A stretch of 64,000 nt of DNA. It comes from Paralvinella palmiformis. Lineage: Eukaryota > Annelida > Polychaeta > Terebellida > Alvinellidae. The notes beneath the pieces were generated by a model that saw only the letters and a list, made by a program, of their open reading frames with translations, made no database searches and was not told the origin of the DNA. Of this stretch, positions 11,100 to 24,244 are shown in pieces. The stretch covers positions 344,001-408,000 of the forward strand of contig JAODUP010000015.1 in NCBI GenBank assembly GCA_025642065.1, read 5' to 3'. Made by a program: the position numbers and the translations under genes. Position 1 is the stretch's first letter, and every line of letters begins with the position of its first letter.

Positions 11100-12324
11100 G
11101 AAGTACGGTGTAATTAATTGGCCTTTGTACAATTTTCTTATTTGATCAAACAGCAATGTTTGAACTATGACCCCAACTGAAGAAGCTTAATTATTACTTT
11201 TATTAGTTTTTTTATGTTAATCAAATACCAGTGTGCCCCTTTTTATTTAAAAATTTTATTTACTCGATTTTTCACCGAGGAGATCAATTTCAACTATTTA
11301 CCAAGCCAACATGACACGCGAGACTTTGAGATCCGTGTTCTCTGAAGTGGGTTAGGATTCACGACTAGCTGGACGAGTAGGTTTAGACTTAAGAGTCTAC
11401 CTAAGAGTCCATATTTGATTAACCACCGATTGACTACCGATATAGTTTGACATGAAAGCCATTGACTAGAGTCTACTAAAAATCAGCGATAAATAACACG
11501 AAGCCACTACCTGTTCTTTTGTTCTATATTGGAAGATATAAATCGATGATTTAGTTTTTAACACATTTTCTGATAAAAACAAATCACGTCGATTTCCTGA
11601 CAATTTCAGTACGACCATATCGGAAACGTCTAACTGGCCATGAGCCAATACCAAAATAACTGACCATAATATCATGATAAAAATAACTCCTGAGCCAATA
11701 TCTCTAGTAACCTTTGTCCCCGTGCTAAGCTGTAATGTAGGCTTAAACATATCCCTTGGTGCACATTATGTGTATTGGCTGGTGTCTTGCACAGTGAAAT
11801 ATGTAGGCAATCAATACAAACCAGTAGACTTCCGTTGAGAAATAAATTATCCAACAGTGTTAATTCGATGTGATATTTAACAGGCGAAGTGAAGCAACTT
11901 ATCTGAATGAACTAAAGGAGCTCGTGAGTGAATTGCAGAATTTGGGTAATATACTATATAGACTGGTTATTTATAGTTCTCTGCGAAATTAAGTTAAATT
12001 ACTATTTAAATCATAATGCAATTTGGAAGCCATTGGCATAAGTTAGTTATTGGTGCAAACAGGATGACGTGTCTAGTAGACTGGTGGACACTATACGTCA
12101 GTGACAATATTTTTATCTAACGCTTTGCGTTATTTTATTCGAAAAACAAACGCCATAGATATAATAGATCTAGAGTTTATGATCAGTCATTGTTTTCACA
12201 TTCTGTTGTACTGGAAGATCGTCTTGATCATATCCATGCACAGAACTTCACAGATATTGATTGGTGTCCGGCATACGGGCTTTATTTCAACTTGCTTTCT
12301 CATTATAAAAGTGGACTGCGTTGG

Positions 12325-12350
<26 letters not shown>
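11100..12350. other. Intergenic stretch, no gene seen
   Basis: I see no coding exon, RNA gene or repeat paralog here. Open frames on both strands lack domain-like composition. The right end (12296-12350) is the left half of the tandem target sequence into which the next LINE inserted. Confidence 0.5.
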
Positions 12351-12351
<1 letters not shown>

Positions 12352-12379
<28 letters not shown>

Positions 12380-14916
12380 TGTATATTTAATAAAGCGCCC
12401 TTACTAGCAGGAGCCATTCAAAGGCGCTGTACAAATAATATGTAATTTAATAATACCCCAAATAATGTCTGTAAAAACCCTGTAATGATTTAAAAGATAA
12501 CAATTATTTATCTGTGAAAGCGACCTTAAATAGGTGTGTTTTTAGAAGAGACTTAAAATTTCCAACAGACGACGAATTTCTAATATTTGCCGGCAACTTA
12601 TTCCACAAATTGGGGGCTGCAACACTAAACGCACAATCACCATATGACTTGAGCCGAGACACTGGCACCTGCAATAGTATCTGACTGGATGACCTGAGTT
12701 TTCGGGATGACTTTCTAATGGAAACCAGTTCACACAGGTATTCTGGTGCCATATCATTAATAGATTTATAAGTTATTAACAGAATCTTAAAATGGATACG
12801 CTGTCTAACAGGTAGCCAATGTAGTTTTTGAAGAATGGGGGTAATATGATCATATTTTCTAGTATTTGTTACAATGCGAGCTGCACTATTCTGAATTCGC
12901 TGAAGGCGATTAATGTTATAATCAGATATGCCATATAACAGGGAGTTACAATAGTCTATACGAGATGTAACAAAGGCATGAACTACAGTTAAAGTGATTC
13001 TTGTGTCAAGAATGCTTTTAAACAGTGGATGTTCTTAAGATGGTAGTAGGCAGCTCGGCATACTGATGTGACATGTTCATGCATGTTAATACATTGGTCA
13101 AAAATAACCCTAGATTTTTTACTGACCCATTAGGGGTAATCGAAGATGCACCCATCTGTAATGCTGGTGTCTTTAGGGATTTAACACAATGTGGTGATGC
13201 CAAATATAAAATATTTGTTTTATTATCATTTAGTTTTAGAAGATTTTGAGTCATCCATAGCCGGATATCGGCAATACAATGTTCTAAATTCTTCAAGGAA
13301 GAGGAGAAATTTAACTCATTGTCAGGATCCAGTGATATATACAGCTGTGTGTCATCAGCATACAAGTGATATTTAATCCCATATCGCTGCGCAATGATCC
13401 CAAGAGGACGGGTATACATTGTGAAAACCAGAGGACCAAGAACTGAACCCTGTGGTACCCAGATAACAAAACTGAATGTCAGATAAAATACCATAACAGA
13501 CACTCTCTGGAGCGTTGTTCAGATAGGATCTAAACCATTCAAGTACTCTACCTGACAGACAAACATGTCTTTTGACCTAGAGAAAAGTACATTATGGTCA
13601 ACTGTATCAAATGCAGCAGACAGGTCCAGAAGAACAAGTATTACTGGCTTACCTTGATCAATTGACATCATAATATCATTTTTCACTCGAACCAAGGCTG
13701 TTTCAGTGCTGTGACCACTTTTATAGGCAGACTGTAGTGATTCATTAAGGTTATTATTGATTAAATATTTGTTTAGATGGAAAGCAACTGCCTTTTCTAT
13801 AACTTTAGATAAAAATGTAAGATTTGAAACAGGTCTGTAATTGTTTAGAATATTACAGTCCAGAGTGTGTTTTTTTATTAATGGTTTTACAAGGGCAGCT
13901 TTCATGGATCTTGGGAAAACACCCAGAGATAATGATTTATTAACTATATTTGTAATTGGGTTTATCAGAACATCCAGACAATCTTTCACAAGCCATGTAG
14001 GCATAGGGTCAACTGCACAGAAAGCATTAGATGACCTTTTCAGCAACTGTCTGATATCAGTCTCTGTAAAAGGCTCAAATGTATCCATCATGGATATACA
14101 GGACTCTTCTACCAATGGTGTACCCTGTGATAAGGTGCTGGACTGGAACCCACTATGTATATTTAATATTTTTTGACAGAAGAAGTTATTAAAACAATGG
14201 GCCATATCTTTATCTGAGTTGATATTATTTGGGAGGACAGTTTGACTTTTATGTAATACTTTATTCACAACACTGAAAACAGTCCTTTGATTTCCCTTGG
14301 ATGCTTTGATCTTTCTATTATAGTATTCAGATTTAGCAGAGGCAAGGGTATTTTAACAAGAATTTTACTGACCTTGAACATTTCAAAATGAACACACAAA
14401 CTGGTCCTGATCCACAGACGCTCACAATACCTTCTGTGTCTCTTTGCAGCCTGTATGTTTTTATTATACCATGGAAGCATTGGTCTGCTTGGCATTTCCT
14501 TTGTCCTTAAAGGTGCATGTTGATCTACAATGTCTCTCAATGTATTATCATAGAGATCCACCAGATGATCCACATCATCCGGTGGATCCAATACCAGAGA
14601 AGAGACTCGCAGATCAGCAAGAAAAGCCTCCTTGTCAATTGACTTGTATCTTCTATATGAAATATCTTTAGCTGAAACAGATTGTTTCTGTAAAGATACA
14701 TTAATGTCAACAAGGAAATGATCAGACAGCATGGAAGACACAGACACACCTTTAATCAAATTGTCATCATCACGGGAGATGACAAGATCTAAGATGTGAC
14801 CATGTCTGTGTGTTCTTTCTTGGACATGCTGCCTGAGATTGGCAGATCTAAGAATGTCAGCCAGTTGTTTGGTATCTGCATTCCTCTGGCAATCCCAATG
14901 TATATTGAAATCACCT
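12352..14916 (-). mobile_element. 5'-truncated LINE (APE endonuclease and reverse transcriptase), CR1/L2-like
   Basis: From right to left on the minus strand: endonuclease end GDFNIHWDC, DLVISRDD and LSDHFLVD (from 14915); linker; RT with [30 protein letters not shown] and YADDTQLY; then thumb and C-terminus (AFSVAAPNLWNKLPANIR, stop near 12504); 3' UTR; and an (ATT)n tail at 12353-12376. Frame breaks lie near 14340 and near 13510, and the catalytic YADD is intact. Missing parts are ORF1 and the N-terminal endonuclease. A 3'-end copy lies at 40761-40910. It is inactive as it stands but clearly the youngest LINE here. Confidence 0.93.
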
Positions 14917-14924
14917 ATATATCA

Positions 14925-15075
14925 TATATATATGCCCCTATTTGTGTTATGCAATAAAACTAAAAAGTAAGCTTAATTAATATTTCTCATTATAAAAGTG
15001 GACTGGGTTGGCTATATATATGCCCCTATTTGTGTTATGCAATAAAACTAAAAAGTAAGCTTAATTAATATTTTG
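14925..15075. repeat. Tandem 88-bp repeat flanking the LINE insertion
   Basis: The segment gcccctatttgtgttatgca recurs at 14934 and 15022, giving a period of 88. The preceding part of the unit (ctcattataaaagtggactg) is present left of the LINE (about 12298) and again at about 14988. The LINE therefore sits inside a TA-rich part of a pre-existing tandem repeat. Confidence 0.8.
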
Positions 15076-15189
15076 CAAAAGGAACAGATTAAATAGTCTA
15101 ATGTGTTTCCAGATCATCTGTGTCAGCATGTCATTTAATGAAATCGATTTCTGTTCGTATTTTGTGTAAATATTGTTGTTTCCGATTTG

Positions 15190-15325
15190 AATGATTGTCA
15201 CATCTTTGCCATATAGCTATGGGGCGACTCTCTAGGGAAGCAAATCTCACAAATACATGTATCAGCAGGATTCGAACCCAGAACCTGGATGTTTGAAGCG
15301 CAGTACTCTAACCATTGTAAATTTA
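15190..15325 (-). mobile_element. tRNA-derived SINE, family B, copy 1
   Basis: The plus strand reads cagcaggattcgaacccag and then the antisense A-box region ctctaaccattgta. It matches the two family B copies at 29245-29608, including the agggaagcaaatct segment. Confidence 0.65.
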
Positions 15326-15675
15326 AATTGCGTACTGCAGAGGAAAAAACTGCACCAGGGAAAAAACTGAATATTAGAATATGTTGCATTACTAGAACAT
15401 CTTAAATAGTATTGCTGTAAATTTGGTTATTAAATTATGTATTTAATATTTTTACTTAAGTGAACAATACTAATTAAGTAAAGCATGGGATCTTATTTAT
15501 TCTACTTAGACTAAATATCCTTTTTTTTCGTACCATATACTCAACCAAAATATATCATGTCAAGGCGAAGGCAAAATGCTATATTTGCACAACGTTTAAA
15601 CACAGGGACGTGAAATCCAGTTTTGTTGATCGAATTATGCGTGTGTAGAGGGGATGGGTGTTTCTGAGACACTCA

Positions 15676-17960
15676 TTACATGAATTGCCTCATACACTTA
15701 ATTGTTCCTTTGTTATTTGTACGAGTGTTGTATGAGGTTAGTAGGTTTAGTAAGCAAACATGGCAGCATATCTGAATCTGTTCTTTGTACAATTTATTCT
15801 GGTTCCCTCTTGTATTGTAGTCCTTTAATGGCAGCTGCATTTCTATGTCCTGGTCGTGTCTTCCATTCATCATCTTATAGACATCTATCATATCCCTTCG
15901 ATTTCGTCTATACGCCCGTTTTGGAAGATCGAACTTGTTCAGACTTTCTGTGTAATTTAGCTCTTTCATCCCAGATAGCATCTATGTAGCTCTCCTTTGA
16001 ACATTTTCTATGGTGAGAATGTTGTTCTTCTTGAACGGAGACCAGACAGATTGAGCATACTCAAGTTGTGGGCGAACCGTTGTCTTAAAGAGCCATCTAA
16101 AGCTTTAGATATCCAAATAACTAAACGATTTTCTATAAATTAATCCCCTGGTCTGATTTACTTCCTTACACTTCTCTAGCATATGTTGTTCGATGTATGA
16201 TCTCTCAACAATGGTGACTCCTAGATCCTTCTCATGGCTGACTTTCTGCAGTTGCCCTTTTGACCACTTTCTCTCTCTCTCTCTCTCTCTCCTCCAACTA
16301 CTACTGTTTGTCTGGTAGTATCTTTTGTCGGCTCCTGATCGTCACCACCATACACTTGGTTGCTATCCCATTCCTGTAATAAGTTAAGATCATGCTGTAA
16401 CTGATCTTGGCCACTCGGAATTTCTCAGTATATTATGTATGCAAACATATATACCTTGGATTATACACAATTCAGGAGATCAGTTATAAATAGCACAAAC
16501 AAGATTGATCCCAGGATGCTACGCTATGGGACACCACTCAACGCTTCTACTCATCTCGAGAATGCACCGTTTACTACCACTTGTTGCTTTCTGTTTGTCA
16601 TAAAGATCTTTATCCAGTCCAGCACTTTCCTTTTTATCCCACAATTGATGATTTTGTTCATGAACCTTTGATACGGAAATGTATTAAATTCTTTTTGAAA
16701 ATCCATATAAATTACATCAACACACTCACCTTCGTCTATAGTTTCTTTCTATTAAATCAGTTACTCGCAACTGTAGCACCGTTGACCTTGCTTCTATGGT
16801 CCCTAACTGTTTTGATAAGAGTATGCCATTCTTAAACCTATGTTAAATTACATGAACCCATTACTACTGAATCAAGCAGATTATATGCTATACATATTAA
16901 ATCTACTGGTCGGTAGTTATTTGCTTCCGATTTATGATTTACTAACATGAGCAGTTTTTTCAATCATTTGGTACTTTCCATCTCTCAGTGAATTGTTAAA
17001 CAAATTATCTACCCTGATTAACTCATCGCCTCTTGTTGTTCTTCCAGAATACGTGGATGCAGACAATCTGGTTAAGGGGCTTTGTCAATTATTATTTTCC
17101 TTAACTTCTTCAGGATCTCATTTTCTTACACCTTTATTTCAGTTAGTGCTTGTCTAATTATCTGGTCATCCATTTCTGGCATTTCGGTGGTTTCCTCCTT
17201 GATGAACACCGATGAGAAGAAATCTGACAGGGTCCGAGCCTTATCTGCGTCTTCTTTCATCGGCATTTTCCTACCGTTACCTGCCTTTGACTTAAGATCT
17301 GATATCCCTATTGGAATTGTAATCTTACGCCACCTATCTCCAGAATGTATTGGTATTTCTTTTGGTATCCTTTGCTATGGATTTCTCTGGATCTTTCTCA
17401 AGCTTCCTAGACATTGATCTTACTTTGTTCCGCTGCCTTATATGCTCCTTGTATTTGAGCTGGTATCTCTGCCACATCCGGATTTTTCTTTTTTGCTGCT
17501 TCTAATGCTGATGTATCCATGCTAGTTCCTTGGTGTCGACGGGCCTTCACATATGTATGTATTAATCATCTTACTAGACACACAGGCCAGGTCTGCCCTC
17601 CTAGATTTAACCAGCATGGATTTCCACTGTGCCTCGACATCATCCATTGCATCTAATTATATAAACCACTCATCCCAAGACACGTCATTCATATTGTTGT
17701 AGTCTCCTTTTAATAAATGAACCGTCTTCTCACTTGTTGCCGTCTTGCACGTAGCAGTTAAAGTTGAAACCGAGTAAGCTGTGGTCGGTTTACCCTAATG
17801 GTGACAAATGATCAATGTTATCCACCACTCCCTCCTCATCAATGAGTCCTAGGCCAATTAATCCTCGTTGATTTGTAATCCTTCCTCTGGTCGGCTTGTC
17901 CATATGTTGGTGTAGATACATATCACGGTGATCATTATTGTATCATTATTGTCCTCATTT
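15676..17960 (-). pseudogene. Degraded CR1-like LINE ORF2
   Basis: From right to left on the minus strand: endonuclease end (MYLHQHMDKPTRGR, GLIDEEGVVDNIDH, TDHSLLGF, 17930-17780); an RT-preceding segment (ARTLSDFFSSVF, 17250-17190); RT pieces (SEANNYRPVDLI, 16950-16890; VIYMDFQKEFNT, near 16700); and the C-terminal part (TVRPQLEYAQSVWSPFKKNN, ENVQRRAT with an in-frame stop, YRRNRRDMIDVYKMMNG, down to 15680). There are many frameshifts and stops and the YADD region is not recognisable. A (CT)n run sits at 16269-16291. It is much older than the LINE at 12352-14916. Confidence 0.85.
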
Positions 17961-19500
17961 TAAGTTATAACTTCTTGTTTGTAAGAACATCAGCATTCGT
18001 ATACCAACATCTTATTTTAATATTGTCAGATGGTGCAATATTTGTGTGTTATGGACAATGACTGACTAATTTACAGTACTCTTCACCTTTCACCTTAATG
18101 TATCTTCGTCTTTCGAATTCTCTTCGCTTCTGCTGGGCATCGTACTCGATGCGCTTAATTTCCTAATGTATCTTCTTCTGTCACCCTTTTCGCTTCAGCT
18201 GTCAGTTCTCGTTCTTGCTCTCTTTCTGAAATGTTCATGTCTTGTTGGACCGCGATGTCTTTATATTCCTCATTACTCTTGAGTAGCAGCGAAGTCACAC
18301 TGAGTACACGATACTTGGTGGCCACACTGTGGAATCCCACCAAAAGTGGAGGCTTTTCCTATTTGCTGAATCGTTTTGGCGAGACAAAATTATTTGATAA
18401 ACATACTTTCGTCGAGGCTCTTCATGTTTATTTGACATTGGGAATATTCATGACATAGATGGGATCTTTATTCTGTTGTTCGTTTGAGTATACTGATTCA
18501 CTTTCCTTTATTCCATGTATGATTATATTTTTCGTTTCCTGCATTTTCATTCTTCAGTTTTTCAATCTTACCTCTATTTTTTACGATCTTCCTTCTTCTT
18601 TTTTAGTGGCCGTGTTGATTTCTCCTGATTTCTTTCTCTCTCTCTGTCTGTCTTCAATGTGTCTAGTCTGAAGGCTATTTCTGTGATTTATTTTGGTTGA
18701 GTTCTTTATTATTTCTGCCTGTTGTTCGGCTTCCGTCGGTTTTCTCATCTTCTTTATTCTAGACCGCCTTTGTAATTTCATCGATTTTCTTGTTTGCTGT
18801 CTTCTACATCCTTGTTATGGTTTTCTTTGCAGTTCCTATCTTATTTTCTACCCCATACGGCATCTTTGTTACATCCATATAAGGATATTACTGGCGCTAT
18901 TTTTACTGTCATAAGAAAACCAGTGTAGCTGTTTGTTTTTCTTCATATCTTGGTATTAATTGGATGTAACCTTCTAGCAAGATATTTGGTACCAGTATTG
19001 ACATATACTACATTCCACACCTGCGTCAATCTTGTACTCTTTTATCACATGTTCAATACTTATTCTTTTTCTGCTATGCTTTCATCGCGGTCCTCAACTA
19101 TGTGAATATTCTTCTTTAATTTATCTGAGTAAACATTAAACAATTAATATCCAAATATTTTAATTGTCATTACCTACATAGGCTTGTTGGGTTCTAAATT
19201 ATAACTGTTTGTATATTTGCACACCTCGCTGCCAGTTATGTTGGGATTCCCAACTCTTCGTCTCGCCGTATTAAAATCTGTACATTGGTTTTGTTCACAA
19301 GTTGTCTCCAGTGGCTAGTGACTATGCGAAGCTCCACGCCTTTCCTGGTCGATTTAGTCACTTTGATAGATGTTCTTCGACTGTATACCCGAGGTGTGTG
19401 TTACCTTCACCGAGGTTCAAGAGCTCTCCTGGACGCAACTGATGATCGTATTATTATTAATAGATAGCCAAATTTGTAGTCGGTATTTTGTGGTGAGATA
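17960..19500 (-). other. T-rich region, possibly decayed LINE ORF1
   Basis: The minus strand reads as Lys/Glu/Arg-rich pieces (for example EREQERELTAEAKRVTEE near 18200), as coiled-coil ORF1 proteins often do, in the position expected of ORF1 for the adjoining LINE. No specific domain is recognisable and frames are short. The call rests on composition and position only. Confidence 0.3.
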
Positions 19501-20038
19501 CTTCTGAATGCGATCATTCCAGAATGTCCCGGAACTTTAGACATGCTATGCTGTACTGACTGGTAACTCTGAACTAACTGATGACGCTATGTGAGGCCTA
19601 GAGTTTCCGATGTGGTGTCTTGTGAAATACTGGTATTTGTGGTAGCCGAAAGTTCACTAGAACTCTTTAACACCTAAGAGTTGTTTGCAGGAACGGGGAC
19701 GAAAATGTCATGCCCAATCCACGAGAGGATTACAGCTGCCCTGAAACTGGTATGAATTGCTATAAATCAAATTCTTTATTCTTTAGAAGTTTATTTGGCT
19801 TTGTCTGCTTAGGGGTGTGTTCACGTTGTATTCCTGTTCTCATAATACTTGCGATGTTATTTTTAATGGTTATTTGAGTTTTTCATAACTTCGTACACAT
19901 AAAAAATTGCTAGATTCTTCAATTTAGTAAACATGAACAAAATTTATTTTATTCCTTATAGTTGGGTACTTTTTTTTGGGGGAGGGGGACACAATTACAT
20001 CTAACCCATTGTGACATTTTAATTCTGACAGGTGGATT

Positions 20039-20145
20039 GGATTAGAATTAAAATCTTAAACTGGGTTATAATTATAATATTAAACTGGGTTAGAATTATA
20101 ATATTAAACTCGGTTAGAATTATAATTTTAAACCAGGTTAGAATC
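20039..20145. repeat. 24-bp tandem repeat, about four units
   Basis: The unit gttagaattataatattaaa plus ctgg is repeated about four times with point changes. Confidence 0.8.
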
Positions 20146-20559
20146 ACGTGACTAAGCTTTCCCGTCTCTCGTTTTAAATGTGATTAAAGTAAAGACGTGT
20201 AGCTGATGTAACATGTTAGTGAACGCTAAAAAGTAAAATACACTGACGACACAGCCACCAAGTAGAAAAAAATTAGAGGGTTTACATCTAGGAATTGTCC
20301 AATATTTAACTAGTAGGGATGTTTATATGTAACACGGTTTGCAAAATCAAATTTGATATATTTCAGACTAATGGAATAACACAGGGAGTCTGATAGTGCA
20401 TGAAGTAACAACATGCAAAATGACTTCTCTCCCTACCAAGAAGCCCAGCGAGTTGTTAGAATATGAGAAACGTGTGAATAATGATCTGTAAGACAACAAA
20501 ATACAGCAAACTCAGATGAGGTTTACATATGTGTTTAAGATAGTGGTGATGATCACTTT

Positions 20560-20848
20560 GTAAATAAAATCACTTTGTTCCATCATCATGTCATTGACCA
20601 GAACACCATTACTTAACTGCTCGATCTATTAAAAAAGGTTGGATTCAAAGCTTTCATTTCTACCTCGTCTTATAAGTTATATTTAAGTCAGATAATTTTA
20701 CGTAATACTAACTCATATAATGAATGACCTGGTTTTATATACGAGATTACTTTATACACAAGTATATACGGTATGTAATTTATCATCACTTTCTGTGATA
20801 TATTCTACAAACTTTGCATCAAACCATAAAGACGATGTGATTCCTCTG
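20560..20848 (+). repeat. Dispersed 290-bp repeat, copy 1
   Basis: Direct counterpart of 61285-61565. Shared landmarks in order: actttgttccatcatc, caaagctttcatt, gcctcgtctta (here acctcgtctta), gacctggtttta, aagtatatac, ctttgcatcaaacc and gattcc. It is non-coding in both copies; class unknown. Confidence 0.75.
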
Positions 20849-20849
20849 G

Positions 20850-22860
20850 ACTGTGTATCTTTAATTTACGTTTCGTTCGTTAAGATATCTTAAGTTGCTT
20901 ATAATGTAATGATTTAATAAACAAAACTATGACAAATCAGTTAAAATCTGGAACGTCTGGGATGGTAAGTAGAACAAAATCTTAAAACAGAGTACAATAA
21001 CCAGGGACATTTCATTATTTTCAGGACAGAAACCTTTAATACATAACATAAAAACCACCCTTCGATTACCCACTTGATACCAATAAATTGGCCAGCTCCA
21101 TAGAGAGATTGATGGATGGGAGAAAACCAAATGACAAATTACCTGCCTGTAATCAAGAAGATAAGAAGAAGAAGAAAGACAAAAATGGCAAGTTCTGTTT
21201 ATTAAATCATGTATTATTTCAGTTGAAACAGCAATAATCTGATGACTATCCATTTTGGTTTTATTCCCTTTTGTACCTGACTGTAATAATGGTAATACGA
21301 ATATGCATTAAAAAAATTATAATTCCTTCGGATTCCCTCGGTCATACTTCTCAGGTGTAGCCAGCACAGAGGTTAAACAACTCAACGCAGCGCAAATATC
21401 TTCAATCAACAGTATGCTACAGTAGAAGTTCTGTAACTCGACGTTGTCTCATCTAATAGTGAAATTATTTATGAAGATGTTTTGTACTCTTGTAGTACCG
21501 AGCTGTCAGATTTGTGTAAAATGAACCGCTCCGACATAAAAAGGAAATTATTAATGCAGTTGAAGTCAATAACTATAACTTGTGACAATAAACAGTATGA
21601 ATATACAGACCTAAAACTGATGGTACCGTTTGTTTATATATCTTCTGATTCCAGAGAGTTGGATACCATATGCAAGAATTCGCGTGCTAATGATGTGGCC
21701 AAGCAGGACATTTAAATATAGTATATAAAACAAATGTGTATACCCCTCAAATATAACATTTAAAGGAAATATATTTTAATTTACTTTGATACGAACACCG
21801 ATACATTAAAATGGAAGTAAAAGAGAGCCCACAGTTACATGACAATGCAGTAGCTGTGTGATATCACTTTGTTTAAAACAAAACAAAATGTGTACTACTC
21901 TCCGGAAATACAACGATCCTAAAATAGACTATGCTCATAAGATTGGCCCTAGTACACACTGGAGTTCCTATAGTGAAGCTTTTCTGTTGCACAAGAATTC
22001 TGGACTTATTTCCTGCAACGTTGAAGCTTCTCTGCGTGACGCTTAACTTCCCAGATTCTGGTATCTAGCTGAGTGCTGAAAGTATAAAAATGGTTGTTGG
22101 TCTGTCTTTGTTTTCTGAAACCAATGGACCTCCTAATTCTATACCCAAACTTGTTAAGATTCCAAGGTATTGGGTCATCATAATATTACCATAAGGTATG
22201 TGACTTGTATAGCTCACGTACTGTATCTGTGTATTAGAATATGTTGGACAAGGGGATAAACCATGAATACAAGACGCCTTCAAATACGATGTGTATATCA
22301 AGGATCCTATCTTTTAACATGGCATAAAATGGGCCAGCAGTAGACGTCGTGTATGAATTACCTGCTGGTGAGTGTGTGGGGGGAGGTATGATGTTCTTCC
22401 GAGTGTGCTGATTGCCACCTTTGATGTTTTAAAACTAGGTTTTCTATTGCTGAACTGCTGGATATTACCTCATCGCTACCTGTCCATGTGTGTTCTGGCT
22501 CATCACCAAAAAATGAACCAATGATGTATTTTAATGTAGCGGGGCTCGTTTGTTACTGGCAGTAGATCCAGCTGACTGTGTACTCCTGACTGATGATAAC
22601 CTCGCATCTGAGGTATCAATGGTGAATATGAATGTGAGAAAGCAACTAATTTAGTGACCCCTGTTAGTCAGCCATTAAGGTGTTGATACTCTAGGATTGA
22701 TATTCTAGGGAAGGCCTATTTGAGCAACTGAATTAACTGTGACCATACCAAACCATGTTGTTATCATATCGAATAACTACTCATTGATACCTAGTAGTAT
22801 ACTGGTATATAATTTAATAACTGTGCTATATATAAATAAAAGAACAGGAATGATGTGATA
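20850..22860. other. Intergenic stretch, no gene seen
   Basis: Short open frames occur (a plus-strand frame ends near 21715 and a minus-strand one spans 20927-21253), but neither shows domain-like sequence or clear splice sites. Confidence 0.5.
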
Positions 22861-22861
22861 T

Positions 22862-23572
22862 TAAGTAAACATTTACCAGTCAATAACACCCATGGCTAAT
22901 TTTATATTAACGTTATTCCCCAGCTAATACAGGCCAAGAGTTCTGATGAAGTAAACATTCACCGGCCAATAGTAGGTCAGGTTAATTCGCATAAAATAAA
23001 TATTTGCCTGCCAATAGTTGAATAGTGTGATCTGATATTAAATAATTATTCGTCGATCAATGGCAGGCAAAGTTGATTTGATATAAAAGAAATATTGACG
23101 AAGTTGATTTAATATTATCTAACTATTTGCCTTCCAATAACAGATCATACAAATTTGATATGGAGTAAATATTTTCCTGCATAATGCAGGTCATGGTAAT
23201 CTGAAGCGACATGCATATTTGCCAGCCAATAAAAGACAGGTCCATTTGATATGCAATAAATGTTTATTAGGCAGTAGCAGGCCTGGAAGATTTGATATGC
23301 AGTAAATCTTCACCTGCTAATAGCAGGCCAAACCGATTTCACATGAAGACAGAAGTATATATTTGTCTGTTGGTAGTAATCTAGATTTTATATAAAGTCA
23401 ATACTCGGGAGCCAAGAGCAAGATAACCCGATTTTTATCCATTAAATATTCAACTGCCAACAGCAGGCCAGACCAATTTAATATGATTAAATTATGTGTC
23501 GATCACCAGTAAGTCAAGCCGATTTTATATCATGGCAACATTCGGCAGTTAATAGCAAACCTGAAAACTGAA
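22862..23572. repeat. Degenerate 46-bp minisatellite with a palindromic core
   Basis: About 15-16 head-to-tail units. Each starts like agtaaatattcacctgcc, continues aatagcaggccag and ends gatttgatatg. Units differ widely but keep register; unit 6 is shortened. In the best unit the core at 23313-23327 (CCTGCTAATAGCAGG) is a perfect 7-bp-arm palindrome around one A. There are no unique spacers, so it is not CRISPR-like, and it has no open frame. Confidence 0.85.
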
Positions 23573-24184
23573 CTTTCCCAAACCAAAAATCAGGTGACGT
23601 AATTATAATGCTCGATTTAACAGCATCTTCCAGACCTCTGTTTCCCCTCCAATAGAGGATATTTTTATCACGTTTGCTGGATTATGTGTCTGAAATTACA
23701 ATTCTGTGATAAAACGATAAATACACCAACCTTCATTGTGAATATAAGCTTTAATTAGAGTGACCTATATCTACAATTTATAACTTTTTTCCAGGCGAGA
23801 TCAATAATTCATTAAAGTGTGCCCTTCCTGAACAAAGCTTATCCAAATGTGGCTCTCTCTGTAAACTAGCTACACTCTACGCCATCAATACAATACTAAT
23901 TTGTCCTGTATCATAATTAATATGTTATATCTATTTTGTCAAACACATTATAAAAGAGTGCGTATTTAGTATTTAAAAAGTGGAACGTAAACATATAAAG
24001 TAATGATCTGAAACCATGATGTTGTTGTTCTGATTCATTGTCTGTGTTCTGAGGATGACAACAAATGGTGATATCTTTTTGAGCTACACATCCAGAGTGT
24101 CCTGACCATCATAATGTCAGACAACTCGTAGAACATGAAACATCAGTATTATTATTATTATTATTATATTTTATACAAAATTTG

Positions 24185-24187
<3 letters not shown>

Positions 24188-24230
<43 letters not shown>
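24188..24230. repeat. (TA)n microsatellite
   Basis: About 21 TA units, preceded by an (ATT)n run at about 24149-24167. Confidence 0.9.
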
Positions 24231-24233
<3 letters not shown>

Positions 24234-24244
24234 CGTGATATTTT

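Noticed and set aside
21482..21715. Plus-strand 77-codon open frame
   Set aside because: Some protein-like composition but no recognisable motif and no exon borders.
22862..23572. CRISPR-like array
   Set aside because: The units are head-to-tail and degenerate, with no unique spacers between identical repeats, and the DNA is eukaryotic.
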